Source: HyVt-477 sp965224605 (GTDB taxonomy: Bacteria > Pseudomonadota > Gammaproteobacteria > Thiotrichales > Thiotrichaceae). Taken from it: DNA of 64,000 bases. The translations under genes were made by a program, and so were the position numbers. Shown here piece after piece: positions 28,158 to 36,504 of the stretch. The stretch is taken from the NCBI GenBank assembly GCA_965224605.1, contig CBDCZP010000001.1:186001-250000 (forward strand). The letters run 5' to 3'. A model generated the notes under the pieces. It saw only the letters and a list, made by a program, of their open reading frames with translations. It was not told the DNA's origin and did no database searches. Each line of letters opens with the position of its first letter. Position 1 is the first letter of the stretch.

Positions 28158-28727
28158 ATGTTTTCCAGAAGTAAAGTTCAAAGCAAATCAATGTTATCAG
28201 TTTTTAGACTTCAATTGCTGTCAGTTATCATGCTGTTATCCCCTCTAGTTCAGGCAAAAGATAGTTCCAGTGAACTACAAGCTCCAGAGTTTACCCACCA
28301 TTCAGCCGAGGACTGGATCAATAGCAAGCCGCTTAAACTCACAGACTTAAAAGGTAAAGTGATCTTGCTGGACATCTGGACTTTCGAGTGTTGGAACTGC
28401 TATCGCTCCTTTCCTTGGTTGAATGCACTTGAAAAAGAGTTTGCGGATAAAGATTTTCAGGTGATTGGTATTCATACACCAGAATTTAAACACGAACATG
28501 ATCGTAAGCGAGTCGCTGCGAAGATTAAAGAATTTGAATTACATCATCCAGTGATGATGGATAATGATTTTAGTTATTGGAAAGCGTTAAATAACCGTTA
28601 TTGGCCTGCTTATTATCTCATTGATAAAAAAGGCAAGATTCGCGCAAAGTTTATTGGTGAGACACATCAAGGAGATAGCAACGCTGAAGCAATAAATGCA
28701 GCTATTAAACAGTTGTTGATGGAATAA
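28158..28727 (+). CDS. Exported thioredoxin-like (TlpA/redoxin type) protein, 189 aa
   Basis: An N-terminal signal peptide or anchor (hydrophobic at about 13-32, ending VQA) precedes a redoxin domain. The redox pair is C78-W-N-C81 in WTFECWNCYRSFPW, and a WPAYYLIDKKGKIRA strand carries the cis-proline-type segment. The WNC spacing differs from thioredoxin's GP and resembles the DipZ/TlpA subgroup. It probably acts in the periplasm. ATG 28158 is used; an internal Met at 28191 would also give a signal peptide. It is monocistronic. Confidence 0.88.
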   Translation: MFSRSKVQSKSMLSVFRLQLLSVIMLLSPLVQAKDSSSELQAPEFTHHSAEDWINSKPLKLTDLKGKVILLDIWTFECWNCYRSFPWLNALEKEFADKDFQVIGIHTPEFKHEHDRKRVAAKIKEFELHHPVMMDNDFSYWKALNNRYWPAYYLIDKKGKIRAKFIGETHQGDSNAEAINAAIKQLLME

Positions 28728-28734
28728 AAAATAA

Positions 28735-28874
28735 GGGTACCTCTAGTAATTAGAATTTTCGTTTGAGTACAAGGCGGATGGATTTTGAGAACCACAGTGT
28801 ACAAGGGTACATGAGGATCGGAAAAATTCATCCAACGCCGTAATCGAGCGAAAAGGCAATTAATAGAGATACCC
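28735..28874. mobile_element. MITE-like element, 140 bp, with 17-bp terminal inverted repeats
   Basis: The left end GGGTACCTCTAGTAATT (28735-28751) and the inverted right end GGGTATCTCTATTAATT (28874-28858) match at 15 of 17 positions. The interior is itself an imperfect palindrome (GGCGGATGGATTTTGAG against a reversed copy near 28808-28838). No coding capacity. I found no clear target-site duplication. It lies just after the thioredoxin-like gene and may serve as its transcript end. Confidence 0.75.
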
Positions 28875-28980
28875 ATTAAAAAGAACCTGATTACCCTCAT
28901 TACATAGCAGTCCCTGAGTTTGTTGAAAGATAGGGGAATTGCACTCTTAGAGTTTCCTAAAGGAGGTTCTAAGAGTGCTC

Positions 28981-29012
28981 GTTTTTCTGGGAGTGAGCCT
29001 TCAGGCTCGCCA
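28981..29012 (+). repeat. Dispersed intergenic repeat, copy C
   Basis: TTTTTCTGGGAGTGAGCC followed by TTCAGGCTCGCC matches copies A and B near 12.2 and 14.6 kb. It lies between the MITE and the 3' end of the small OmpA-family gene. Confidence 0.6.
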
Positions 29013-29048
29013 TACGGTGATTGAAGTCTGTCTCAATCTACCGCGTAG

Positions 29049-29735
29049 TTATTTTCCCATAACACTGCGTTGTCCCTTCACAGTAATAGCAACACGGCGG
29101 TTTGCTGCTCGACCTGCCTTGGTTTTGTTACTAGCAATAGGTTGTGATTCACCTCTTCCTCCAACGTGCATGGCTCCACGGTTCATACCCTGACTGGCAA
29201 GGAAGTTAGCAACGGATTGAGCACGTTTTACAGATAGCTTTTGGTTGTGAGAGGTAGAACCGCGACTATCAGTATGGCCGATAATAGTAATATTTGAGGG
29301 GGAGACCTTCGAGCCTTTTACGGTATTAGAAAAACGCGTGAGTTGCTGATTAGCTTTAGCACTGAGTTTTGCGCTATTGGTTGCAAAGTTTGATCCACCT
29401 GACTCATTAAGATTAAGTATATGTACTTTTGGTGCGGCGGGTGCAGCACGAACAACAGGTGCGGGTTTAGGTGCTGGAGCAACAGGTTTAGGTGCAGGCG
29501 CTGGTGGTGGGGCTACAGGTTCCGGCGCTGCTTCTACAACGGGTGCCGGAGCAGGAGTGCCACAACCCTCTAGCATATTCCCTAGAGCCGCTTTCACACA
29601 CTTTCCAGAACTATCTTTAACAGCATTGCCTGATGAATCAGTTAGGTAATCACCTTCATGTGCGGATACGGAAGGCATGAAGCTGAATGATAATAGTAGT
29701 GCAGTACTAACTACCGTTAATGTTTTAGTTTTCAT
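29049..29735 (-). CDS. OmpA-family protein with Pro/Ala hinge, 228 aa
   Basis: A signal peptide (1-25, ending SVSA) is followed by a short Cys-containing mature N-terminus (SGKCVKAALGNMLEGCG) and a Pro/Ala/Val-rich hinge at about 60-105. The OmpA C-terminal peptidoglycan-binding domain spans about 110-222, with GHTDSRGST and NRRVAI. There is no barrel, so it resembles periplasmic or Pal-like OmpA proteins; no lipobox is present. The two cysteines near 48 and 58 could form a disulfide. It is a single-gene unit. Confidence 0.9.
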   Translation of the reverse strand: MKTKTLTVVSTALLLSFSFMPSVSAHEGDYLTDSSGNAVKDSSGKCVKAALGNMLEGCGTPAPAPVVEAAPEPVAPPPAPAPKPVAPAPKPAPVVRAAPAAPKVHILNLNESGGSNFATNSAKLSAKANQQLTRFSNTVKGSKVSPSNITIIGHTDSRGSTSHNQKLSVKRAQSVANFLASQGMNRGAMHVGGRGESQPIASNKTKAGRAANRRVAITVKGQRSVMGK

Positions 29736-30088
29736 GTTGAATCTCCATTATATATTTATAGTAATAACTAGAACTATGGGGGACGTAATTAGAGTAAACT
29801 GTTGTATGAAAACAATTAAAGAACCTCATGACATTACGAAATCTGGCTCACAACGTACCATTGCCCCTTCTTTCTTGTATAAAATGAGTGTCACTTTTTT
29901 GCGACATCACCCTTTCAGAGTACACTTCTAAAGTAAAAGTTCCTAATATTCCAAATTAAAAGTGTGATAATTTTGAACATCCTTACGTAACAACTCCTAA
30001 CCATAGATGGATAGCAGTCGTCAATAAGCTCTATCTTTAACCAGAAGTCTTTGTTAGATTATTCTCTTTTGATGACAAACTTCAACAA
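29736..30088. other. Intergenic region without a recognised gene
   Basis: These 353 bp separate two divergent genes and should contain both promoters. A segment at about 30036-30058 (CTTTAACCAGAAGTCTTTG) resembles the second half of the dispersed repeats at 12268 and 14746. Nothing else recognisable. Confidence 0.5.
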
Positions 30089-30589
30089 ATGAATACTCGA
30101 AAATACGTGCTCAAAAAAGAAGATATTGAAAGAATGAAAGGTGAGGAAATCACCCATTTCTTAAACCCTAATGCAATTCGGGTCAATAAATCATTAGGTG
30201 ATGCAGTAGGGATGTTTCAGATGGGTGTCCATATGATTTATATTCAACCGCAAAGAGAGTCTACAGAGTTTCATCGGCATCATTATGAAGAAGAATGTCT
30301 CTATGTTCTTTCAGGCACTGGGAAACTCACGATTGAAAAGGATAGTTATCCGGTAGCGCCCGGTGATTTTATGGGTTTGCCCGGCAATGTAGCTGCGCAT
30401 ACCTTGTTTAACGATGGTGATGAGGAGTTAGTCTGTCTAGTAATGGGGCAGCGTTTACAACATGATGTGGCGGATTATCCTAATCAGTCAAAACGATTAT
30501 TTAGAAATAGCGGCAAGGTTGAGTTAGTTGAGTATAAGAATATAAAACCTGCGAAGACACATACTGGTTTTAAAATCGACAACGATTGA
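30089..30589 (+). CDS. Cupin-domain protein, 166 aa
   Basis: A single cupin barrel is visible. Motif 1 is around residues 57-80 (TEFHRHHYEEECLYVLSGTG, with the metal-binding His/His/Glu pattern). Motif 2 is around 91-106 (PGDFMGLPGNVAAHTL). It is probably a small metal-dependent isomerase, dioxygenase or sensor; the sequence does not decide. It sits 9 bp before the SDR gene and is likely cotranscribed with it. Confidence 0.85.
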   Translation: MNTRKYVLKKEDIERMKGEEITHFLNPNAIRVNKSLGDAVGMFQMGVHMIYIQPQRESTEFHRHHYEEECLYVLSGTGKLTIEKDSYPVAPGDFMGLPGNVAAHTLFNDGDEELVCLVMGQRLQHDVADYPNQSKRLFRNSGKVELVEYKNIKPAKTHTGFKIDND

Positions 30590-30598
30590 TAATTTACG

Positions 30599-31375
30599 AT
30601 GAAGCAAACCGTCATTTTAATCACAGGTGCAAGCGGAGGTATAGGTCAAGCACTGGCTAATCGTTATGCAGGATCAGGTGTTCTGCTAGGTTTACTAGGC
30701 AGGAATACCAGCAGGCTTGAACGAGTTGCTCATGCCTGTGAACAAAAAGGCGCGATGACGATTATAGCGAGCATTGATGTGGCGGATCGTGAAAAACTAC
30801 AACAGTGGATAACCGATTTCGACCGCACACACCCCGTTGACTTACTAATAGCCAACGCAGGAGTAACCAGTAGCATTGGTGCAAACGGTGAAGCCGAATC
30901 GTGGGATGCCATCAGCAAGGTATTAGATACTAATTTATACGGAGTCGTCGCGGCTATTCACCCTTTAATCGAACCCATGCGACAACGCGGGGCAGGGCAG
31001 ATTGCCATTGTTAGCTCGCTTGCTGCTTATCGCGGGTTACCTATCACCCCTTCGTATAGTGCTAGTAAAGCCGGTGTCAAAGTGTATGGTGAAGCCTTGC
31101 GGGGCTGGCTGGCAAAAGAGGGTGTTAAGGTGTCTGTGATTTGCCCGGGGTTTGTGAAATCTGCTATGAGTGATCAGTTCATGGGGGATAAGCCGTTTCT
31201 GATAACACCAAAAAAAGCAGCGAATATTATCAAAAAAGGTCTAGATAAGAATAAAGCGCGTATCTCATTTCCCTTTCCATTAAATTTTGGTACCTGGCTA
31301 TTAGCATTGCTGCCCGCTTTTTTTGCTGATTATATTTTAGCGTTAATGTCTTATGGAGCTAAGCGGGATGAGTGA
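30599..31375 (+). CDS. Short-chain dehydrogenase/reductase, 258 aa
   Basis: This is a classical SDR with TGASGGIG at 9-16, NAG at 86-88, catalytic Ser at about 139-140, Tyr153 and Lys157 (SYSASKAG), and the PGFVKSAM segment. The C-terminus (about 225-255) is hydrophobic (FGTWLLALLPAFFADYILALM), suggesting membrane association. The substrate is unknown. The stop overlaps the start of the LtaS-like gene, so the two are translationally coupled. The neighbours suggest surface-polymer metabolism. Confidence 0.9.
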   Translation: MKQTVILITGASGGIGQALANRYAGSGVLLGLLGRNTSRLERVAHACEQKGAMTIIASIDVADREKLQQWITDFDRTHPVDLLIANAGVTSSIGANGEAESWDAISKVLDTNLYGVVAAIHPLIEPMRQRGAGQIAIVSSLAAYRGLPITPSYSASKAGVKVYGEALRGWLAKEGVKVSVICPGFVKSAMSDQFMGDKPFLITPKKAANIIKKGLDKNKARISFPFPLNFGTWLLALLPAFFADYILALMSYGAKRDE

Positions 31376-32975
31376 TATCAGCACGATGATCTTTCTAACA
31401 TTGGGCGTGACACTCTTACTCTCATTTATCCCGGAATGGTTCTTAAAACCACGGGTTGCTATTTCAGCACGCAGCTCTGTTTCCTTCGTGATTCATGTGT
31501 TAGTTATCGTTTTGATCTTTAGCGTTATTTTTCTGCTCTTGAGGCGGCCCTATTTTTCGGGCTTAGTGGCTTTGGGGACATTATGTGTTTTCGTTATTGT
31601 AAGCAATGCCAAGCACAAGACATTGCGAGAACCACTGGTTGTTTCCGATATTGCGATGTTCTCGCAAGCTTTCAAACACCCACGGCTTTATTTACCTTTT
31701 TTGGGTATTGTTCCTGCCATCGGCGCTCCTTTAATGGCAGGAGTTTTTATATTTTTTGTCATTAAATACGAACCCGGTTTTAAGTTTTCTTTATGGACAA
31801 TGCTTGTAGGCGCATTAGTTATTGTAGCGATAGGGGTTTTAATCAAATTCCTGTCACTCAAGTTGAGACTTACACAAGAACCTACCACTGATATCAAACG
31901 ATATGGCTTAATAGCTAGTCTTTGCGGATATGCTTTTCAAGCAAGAACAGGCGAATATAAAGAAAATATCCGCCGTGTTTTATCATCATCTCCGTTTTCA
32001 TCTTCATCCTTAGAGAAACAGTCACCATCGCATCTGGAACAAAACCATAAACAGAAACCCAATATTATAGTCATTCAAAGTGAGTCTTTTTTCGATGCCA
32101 GACGAATGCATTCCTCTATCAAGTTATCAACTCTCAAAAACTTTGATCGGCTTTGTAAAGAATCCCAGTGTTATGGACGACTCAGCGTACCGGCATGGGG
32201 CGCGAACACAATGCGTACCGAATTCTCTTTTCTGACGGCAATACCTTCCCGTGATCTTGGCTTGTATCGCTTCTATCCTTATCACTATCTAGCGAACCAG
32301 ACCATTCCCTCGCTGGCGAGTTGCTACCGCGAGCAAGGCTATCATTGTGTGTGTGTTCATCCACATCCAGCGACATTTTTTGGTAGAGACCGGGTATTCC
32401 CTCATATGGGTTTTGATGAGTTTGTTGATATCGGAAGTTTTGATACGAGCAAAACATTTGGCCCTTATCTCTCTGATGCAGCGGTTACTCAAAAAATCAT
32501 GGATATTCTGGATGAATCCGCTAAAAAGAAAAGACATAACAAACCGGTATTTATCTTTGCGATCACTATGGAAAATCACGGACCATTACATCTTGAAAAG
32601 ACTGACAGTAATGATGTGGCAAATGTCTACCATGACACTCCACCAGAAAATCATAATGATCTAACGGTTTATCTACGCCATTTAAAGAATGCAGACAGAA
32701 TGTTTGGTGATCTTCACGATGTTCTTAAAGAATCAGTAGATGAGTCAATGCTTTGTGTTTATGGTGATCATATACCGAGCATGCCAGCAATGTATGAAGC
32801 GACAGCCTATGAAGATGACAGGACGGATTATTTTATTTGGCGCAACAAACAAAACAAAGATGTAAACCCAGATACGGATACAGACAACAATGCTAAAAAC
32901 TTGGAGGTAGAGGACTTAGCAGAATGCTTATTAAGCGCCTCTAATAACCTTAAAGAAATCACTCAAGGATATTAA
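31368..32975 (+). CDS. LTA-synthase/sulfatase-family membrane phosphotransferase-like protein
   Basis: I chose ATG 31368, with GGAG nine bases upstream, overlapping the SDR stop by 8 bp. About six transmembrane helices fill residues 1 to about 190. An extracytoplasmic alkaline-phosphatase/sulfatase fold follows from about 220 to 490. It contains PNIIVIQSESFFDA (metal-binding region), SVPAWGANTMRTEFSFLT (nucleophile Thr/Ser region) and ITMENHGPLH with YGDHIP (metal ligands). The family includes lipoteichoic acid synthase, OpgB and phosphoethanolamine transferases, which move phosphoglycerol-type groups onto surface polymers. Its 3' end overlaps the convergent formyltransferase-like gene by 45 bp. 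Confidence 0.87.
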   Translation: MSDISTMIFLTLGVTLLLSFIPEWFLKPRVAISARSSVSFVIHVLVIVLIFSVIFLLLRRPYFSGLVALGTLCVFVIVSNAKHKTLREPLVVSDIAMFSQAFKHPRLYLPFLGIVPAIGAPLMAGVFIFFVIKYEPGFKFSLWTMLVGALVIVAIGVLIKFLSLKLRLTQEPTTDIKRYGLIASLCGYAFQARTGEYKENIRRVLSSSPFSSSSLEKQSPSHLEQNHKQKPNIIVIQSESFFDARRMHSSIKLSTLKNFDRLCKESQCYGRLSVPAWGANTMRTEFSFLTAIPSRDLGLYRFYPYHYLANQTIPSLASCYREQGYHCVCVHPHPATFFGRDRVFPHMGFDEFVDIGSFDTSKTFGPYLSDAAVTQKIMDILDESAKKKRHNKPVFIFAITMENHGPLHLEKTDSNDVANVYHDTPPENHNDLTVYLRHLKNADRMFGDLHDVLKESVDESMLCVYGDHIPSMPAMYEATAYEDDRTDYFIWRNKQNKDVNPDTDTDNNAKNLEVEDLAECLLSASNNLKEITQGY

Positions 32976-33755
32976 GTGATCATGCTGATTTCTAAGCTGT
33001 TTAACGCGTTTTTTATCCGGCCATGAATCATAATTACCCTGACCTTGTTGTGTGCTGCCTATATTATTACCACCTTCACTACCTTCTTTCAGCATAGATT
33101 GAATAGACTTCACTGCGATTTCTGCACCTGCTCTAAAAAGCTGCATATTATGCGCAAAGACATTATCAGTTAATCGACTTGAAACAACTCGCTGCTTTAA
33201 TATTTCACCTGTATCAAAAGTACTATCCATTAAATGAGCAGTCACACCTAGATACTTCTCTTTTCTTAGCAAAGCATAAAAAACAGGGTCAACTCCTTTA
33301 TAAGCAGGGAGCAGGGAAGGGTGAATGTTAATGGCGGCAAGCGTCGGTAACTGCAATACCGGTTCTTTAAAAAGCTGATTGAAATGAGCAGACAACAATA
33401 CATCGGGAGTCAAAGACTTTATAAAGCCAATCTCACTTCTACGATTGATGTCAACTGTATCCAACAATGGGAGTTGGTGCGTTCTAGCAAGAGCATGTAC
33501 GGTTTTTAAAACTGAAACAGGTTGCAGCCATGCCAACAAGTCAGTAATCATAAAAAGATAGGTAGAATAACGCCACCCCGTAGTCTGGATGAATTTAACC
33601 GAGCCGATAATACCGTTAAATGAAGGTTTTAATAAACGCGTTGAATTAACAATGCCGACCACCTCAATGGCTGTTGATTGCAATAAAAATTCCAATACTC
33701 GGCTAGAATAGATACTGGAATACGTGCAGAATATAACTCGTGGTTTCTTACTCAT
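32931..33755 (-). CDS. Formyltransferase-family protein, 274 aa
   Basis: This is a formyl-transferase N-terminal fold (Fmt/PurN/ArnA type) with the diagnostic INIHPSLLPAYKGVDP block near residue 141-157 and GVTAHLMDSTFDTGEIL after it. His in HPSLLP and Asp in DTGEI correspond to the usual catalytic residues. The Asn of the classical N-H-D triad is represented in INIH. It lacks the long C-terminal domain of Fmt. It probably formylates an amino-sugar or similar small substrate for surface polymers, by context. It is convergent with the LtaS-like gene and divergent from the PhyH gene. Confidence 0.85.
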   Translation of the reverse strand: MSKKPRVIFCTYSSIYSSRVLEFLLQSTAIEVVGIVNSTRLLKPSFNGIIGSVKFIQTTGWRYSTYLFMITDLLAWLQPVSVLKTVHALARTHQLPLLDTVDINRRSEIGFIKSLTPDVLLSAHFNQLFKEPVLQLPTLAAINIHPSLLPAYKGVDPVFYALLRKEKYLGVTAHLMDSTFDTGEILKQRVVSSRLTDNVFAHNMQLFRAGAEIAVKSIQSMLKEGSEGGNNIGSTQQGQGNYDSWPDKKRVKQLRNQHDHLISLSDFFKVIRGA

Positions 33756-33775
33756 TATTAAACATTCGAATTACA

Positions 33776-34792
33776 ATGCTAAAAAACATTTTAAATAGTC
33801 CTATATGGTTCTTTGAGCTATTTACCAGTGCAAAATCCTTTCGAGCAAATCCGCTCATTGGAAATGACTGGTTAAACAGAATGGGTCTGCATGTGATCCG
33901 GCTAGTGAGTGCGCATCTTATCATGAGCTTGCGGATGTGGATGGTGAGTTGGCCACTTTCCAAAGAAGATCGTAAAGCGTTTAGGCGAGATGGCTACCTA
34001 CTGAAGAAAAACTACTTGCCTGATGCCGAACATGAATCAATTAAACAGGAAGTTCTTAACTTTCAGGGAGAGACAAGAGAAGCACGTCAAGGCGATACCA
34101 TCACCGAACGCTCCGTACTTGATCCCAAGACATTAACCACCTTGCCAGCGCTAGAAAAGCTATTTCATCAACGCCAGTTTCGACAACTATGCAGCTATAC
34201 TGCGGGGCATATTAGACCTCCGTTGTTTTATATTGAAACCGTAAAGAATGAATATAACTCCTCGGTGAATATGGTTAATGATCCCCAAAAAACCTTCCAT
34301 TCAGATGCCTTTCATCCCACCCTGAAATGTTGGTATTTCATCAATGAAGTAAAAGCAAACGAAGGACCCTTTACTTACATTCCGGGTTCCCACAGGCTCA
34401 CATGGAAGCGCATAAAGTGGGAATATCAAATGAGCTTAAAAGTAAAAAAACTTGGGAACAATCTAGCATCAGGAGGATCGTTTCGATTCACCGAAGAAGA
34501 CATTAAAGAGCTAGATTTTGCCGAACCCATTAGCTACATCGTAAAGCCTAATACGCTACTGTTAGCTAACACATTCGGTGTGCATCGTCGCGGTGATACT
34601 ATCGGTAAAACAACCCGAACCACCATTTGGGGTGACAGTCGTACTAATCCTTTTATACCTTTTCCTGGCATAACCAGTGAGTGGATCAATGAATGGCAGT
34701 ATAAATTCCTTGCTGATTTTCGCAAAAGAGCAGATGAAAAAGCCAAGCGTCTAGGGCAACGCTCACCATGGAAAATTATCGATAAGGATTAG
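33776..34792 (+). CDS. Phytanoyl-CoA dioxygenase (PhyH) family protein, 338 aa
   Basis: I chose ATG 33776 (MLKNILNSPIW); a GTG at 33740 would overlap the divergent formyltransferase gene. The Fe(II)/2-oxoglutarate facial triad is visible as H171-S-D173 in TFHSDAFHP and a distal His near 271 in TFGVHRRG. The usual Arg follows in TTRTTIWGD. It likely hydroxylates a lipid or small metabolite. It shares only 20 bp of spacer with the formyltransferase start, so the two probably share a promoter region. The last bases of this gene recur at 35056-35078. Confidence 0.87.
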   Translation: MLKNILNSPIWFFELFTSAKSFRANPLIGNDWLNRMGLHVIRLVSAHLIMSLRMWMVSWPLSKEDRKAFRRDGYLLKKNYLPDAEHESIKQEVLNFQGETREARQGDTITERSVLDPKTLTTLPALEKLFHQRQFRQLCSYTAGHIRPPLFYIETVKNEYNSSVNMVNDPQKTFHSDAFHPTLKCWYFINEVKANEGPFTYIPGSHRLTWKRIKWEYQMSLKVKKLGNNLASGGSFRFTEEDIKELDFAEPISYIVKPNTLLLANTFGVHRRGDTIGKTTRTTIWGDSRTNPFIPFPGITSEWINEWQYKFLADFRKRADEKAKRLGQRSPWKIIDKD

Positions 34793-34904
34793 TGGAAGAA
34801 GCTTACAAAAATGTACAAAACATGAATGGGCATTTGCTATCTTCATGTAAACACCTCTATAATCAAATTTAATCATATAGTTAACATCAAGTGTAGCTAT
34901 CCAC

Positions 34905-35276
34905 TGGGCTTAAAATCATTTCTAAAAAATACCAATAACCAGCACTCAGCTTTGACACGACACAATCATTCATCCCGTTGTGAGACAGGAGGGCGGTAGC
35001 GTGTTTATGTTCAAGAGATATGTCTGTAAGTTTATTGATCAAGAGGGCTTGATACTCGATAAGGATTAGTGGAAGAAGCTCTACCACCCCGATTTAATAC
35101 ATGAGTATAAATGGGCTTAAAATCATTTCATCAGGAACCAGTCAGCGACACGACACTATCATTCATCCCGTTGTGAGACAGGAGGGCGGTAGCGTGTTTA
35201 TGTTATATTTTAAGTTTATTGATCAAGAGGGCTTGATACTCCTCTACCACCCCGATTTAATACATGAGTATAAATC
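34905..35276 (+). repeat. Imperfect tandem duplication overlapping the intI-A 3' end
   Basis: The segment at 34905-35055 is repeated at 35112-35240, including CATCCCGTTGTGAGACAGGA and GGGCGGTAGCGTGTTTATG. A second shared part, CTCTACCACCCCGATTTAAT, occurs at 35079 and 35241. The second copy includes the intact 3' end of intI-A. The first copy is interrupted by 20-odd bases (GATAAGGATTAGTGGAAGA) identical to the 3' end of the PhyH gene at 34781-34800. No gene lies in the 423-bp gap 34793-35215. Confidence 0.85.
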
Positions 35277-36187
35277 ATCGTCGTTTCAATATTTTTATGC
35301 CCGAGAAGCTCCTGTAACGTACGAATATCACAACCCGATTCAAGTAAATGTGTGGCAAAAGAATGGCGCAAAGTATGTGGTGTAGCAGGTTTTACCACAT
35401 TGGCATCACGCACAGCCTGCTTCATGGCACGTTGCATGCCTTTTTCATAAATGTGATGTCTAGACATCAACCCAGTTCGAGGATCAATTGAGCGCTTAGT
35501 TGCAGGAAAGACGTACTGCCAACCCCAAGAACTAGCAGAAGCAGGATTTTTTTTAGCTAATGCATGAGGCAAATAGACAATTCCAAAGCCGTCTTCCAGA
35601 TCGCTCTCATGAAGTTCCATGGACTTGGATAATTGTTTTCGTAAATCTTTTTTCAAGCAGAGTGGCAACATAGTCACTCGATCTTTGTTACCCTTACCAG
35701 AGCGAATAATAATTTCGTTACGGTTAAAATCAATATCTTTAACGCGTAAACGAATGACCTCCATCAGTCGCATACCCGTTCCATATAGCAAGCTACCCAT
35801 CAAAGCCCATCCTTTGGGCAATAAAGAAAGCACTTTGTTAGTCTCATCACGAGTCATAACAACAGGAAGTTTAGCTGGACGTTTAGCAAAATTAAACTTC
35901 ATATCTTGGGGAAGTGTCGTTTTTAAAACCTCTCGGTACAAAAAAATAATTGCAGAAAGCGCCTGATTTTGGGTGCTTGCGGTAACATTGCCGACAACAG
36001 AAAGATGTGTCAGAAAAGCTTCAATTTCACTGCTACCCATTTCAGACGGATGCGTTTTATTATGAAAAATTATAAAACGTTTAATCCAGCCCGTATAAAC
36101 TTCTTCAGTTCGAATGCTGTAGTGTTTGACGCGTATTTTATTGCGGACAAGATCAAGAAGTTTTGGTTTCGAGTTTGGAGAGCCCAT
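35216..36187 (-). CDS. intI: Integron integrase A (IntI-type tyrosine recombinase)
   Basis: This 323-aa tyrosine recombinase has catalytic residues R140, H271, R274, H297 and nucleophile Y306. The spacing matches class 1 IntI (R146, H277, R280, H303, Y312) with a constant offset of six. The IntI-specific extra segment before the C-terminal catalytic box is present (about 205-245, with SWGWQYVFPATKRSIDPRTG), which separates it from XerC/D. IntI captures gene cassettes by attI x attC recombination. It is transcribed away from the array, as expected, with attI just upstream of its start. The gene looks intact. Confidence 0.95.
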   Translation of the reverse strand: MGSPNSKPKLLDLVRNKIRVKHYSIRTEEVYTGWIKRFIIFHNKTHPSEMGSSEIEAFLTHLSVVGNVTASTQNQALSAIIFLYREVLKTTLPQDMKFNFAKRPAKLPVVMTRDETNKVLSLLPKGWALMGSLLYGTGMRLMEVIRLRVKDIDFNRNEIIIRSGKGNKDRVTMLPLCLKKDLRKQLSKSMELHESDLEDGFGIVYLPHALAKKNPASASSWGWQYVFPATKRSIDPRTGLMSRHHIYEKGMQRAMKQAVRDANVVKPATPHTLRHSFATHLLESGCDIRTLQELLGHKNIETTMIYTHVLNRGGRGVSSPLDQ

Positions 36188-36208
36188 AGAGTACCATTAG
36201 CTAAATAA

Positions 36209-36356
36209 TTAGGTCGTATTTTAACGCATGAAAGTTAGTATCTAATTGTATAATCAGATAACATGTTATTTTATGACGACATAGTGCCGTAATGTTTTAT
36301 ACCTTTTTAGGTCGTCTATAATTTATGGCATTAGGTCGTCTACTAAGCTGTTAGGC
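36209..36356 (+). other. attI-A, primary recombination site of integron A
   Basis: It lies between the intI-A start and the first cassette. It ends in the core GTTAGGC at 36350-36356, which exactly pairs with the GCCTAAC that opens the first attC (37749). Direct repeats TTAGGTCGTCTA at 36307-36318 and 36331-36342, plus a weaker TTAGGTCGTATT at 36209-36220, resemble the accessory integrase-binding repeats of attI1. The spacing to the core and the sequence TACTAAGCT before it recur at 41100-41108. Confidence 0.8.
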
Positions 36357-36504
36357 GTGACAAAATTCGTATATCGTATCAAGATTGAGAAACAGGGTTA
36401 CAATTTATTACATTGAGATATCCGTTAAAAAAATGCTCGAGAAGTGTGCAAAGAAAGCTAATTGTAACTATAGATAGATAAGAAATTAAATTTGGGGAGA
36501 TATT

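Noticed and set aside
35101..35385. A 94-codon plus-strand frame at the integron edge
   Set aside because: It is built from the duplicated block and the antisense of intI-A; no ribosome site and no homology signal.
35216..36187. XerC/XerD or phage integrase identity for integrase A
   Set aside because: The IntI-specific insertion, constant residue offset to class 1 IntI, adjacent attI and core-matched attC sites all indicate an integron integrase.
36188..36350. LexA box controlling intI-A
   Set aside because: SOS control of integrases is common, but I found no CTGT-N8-ACAG-type site in this spacer or upstream of intI-B.
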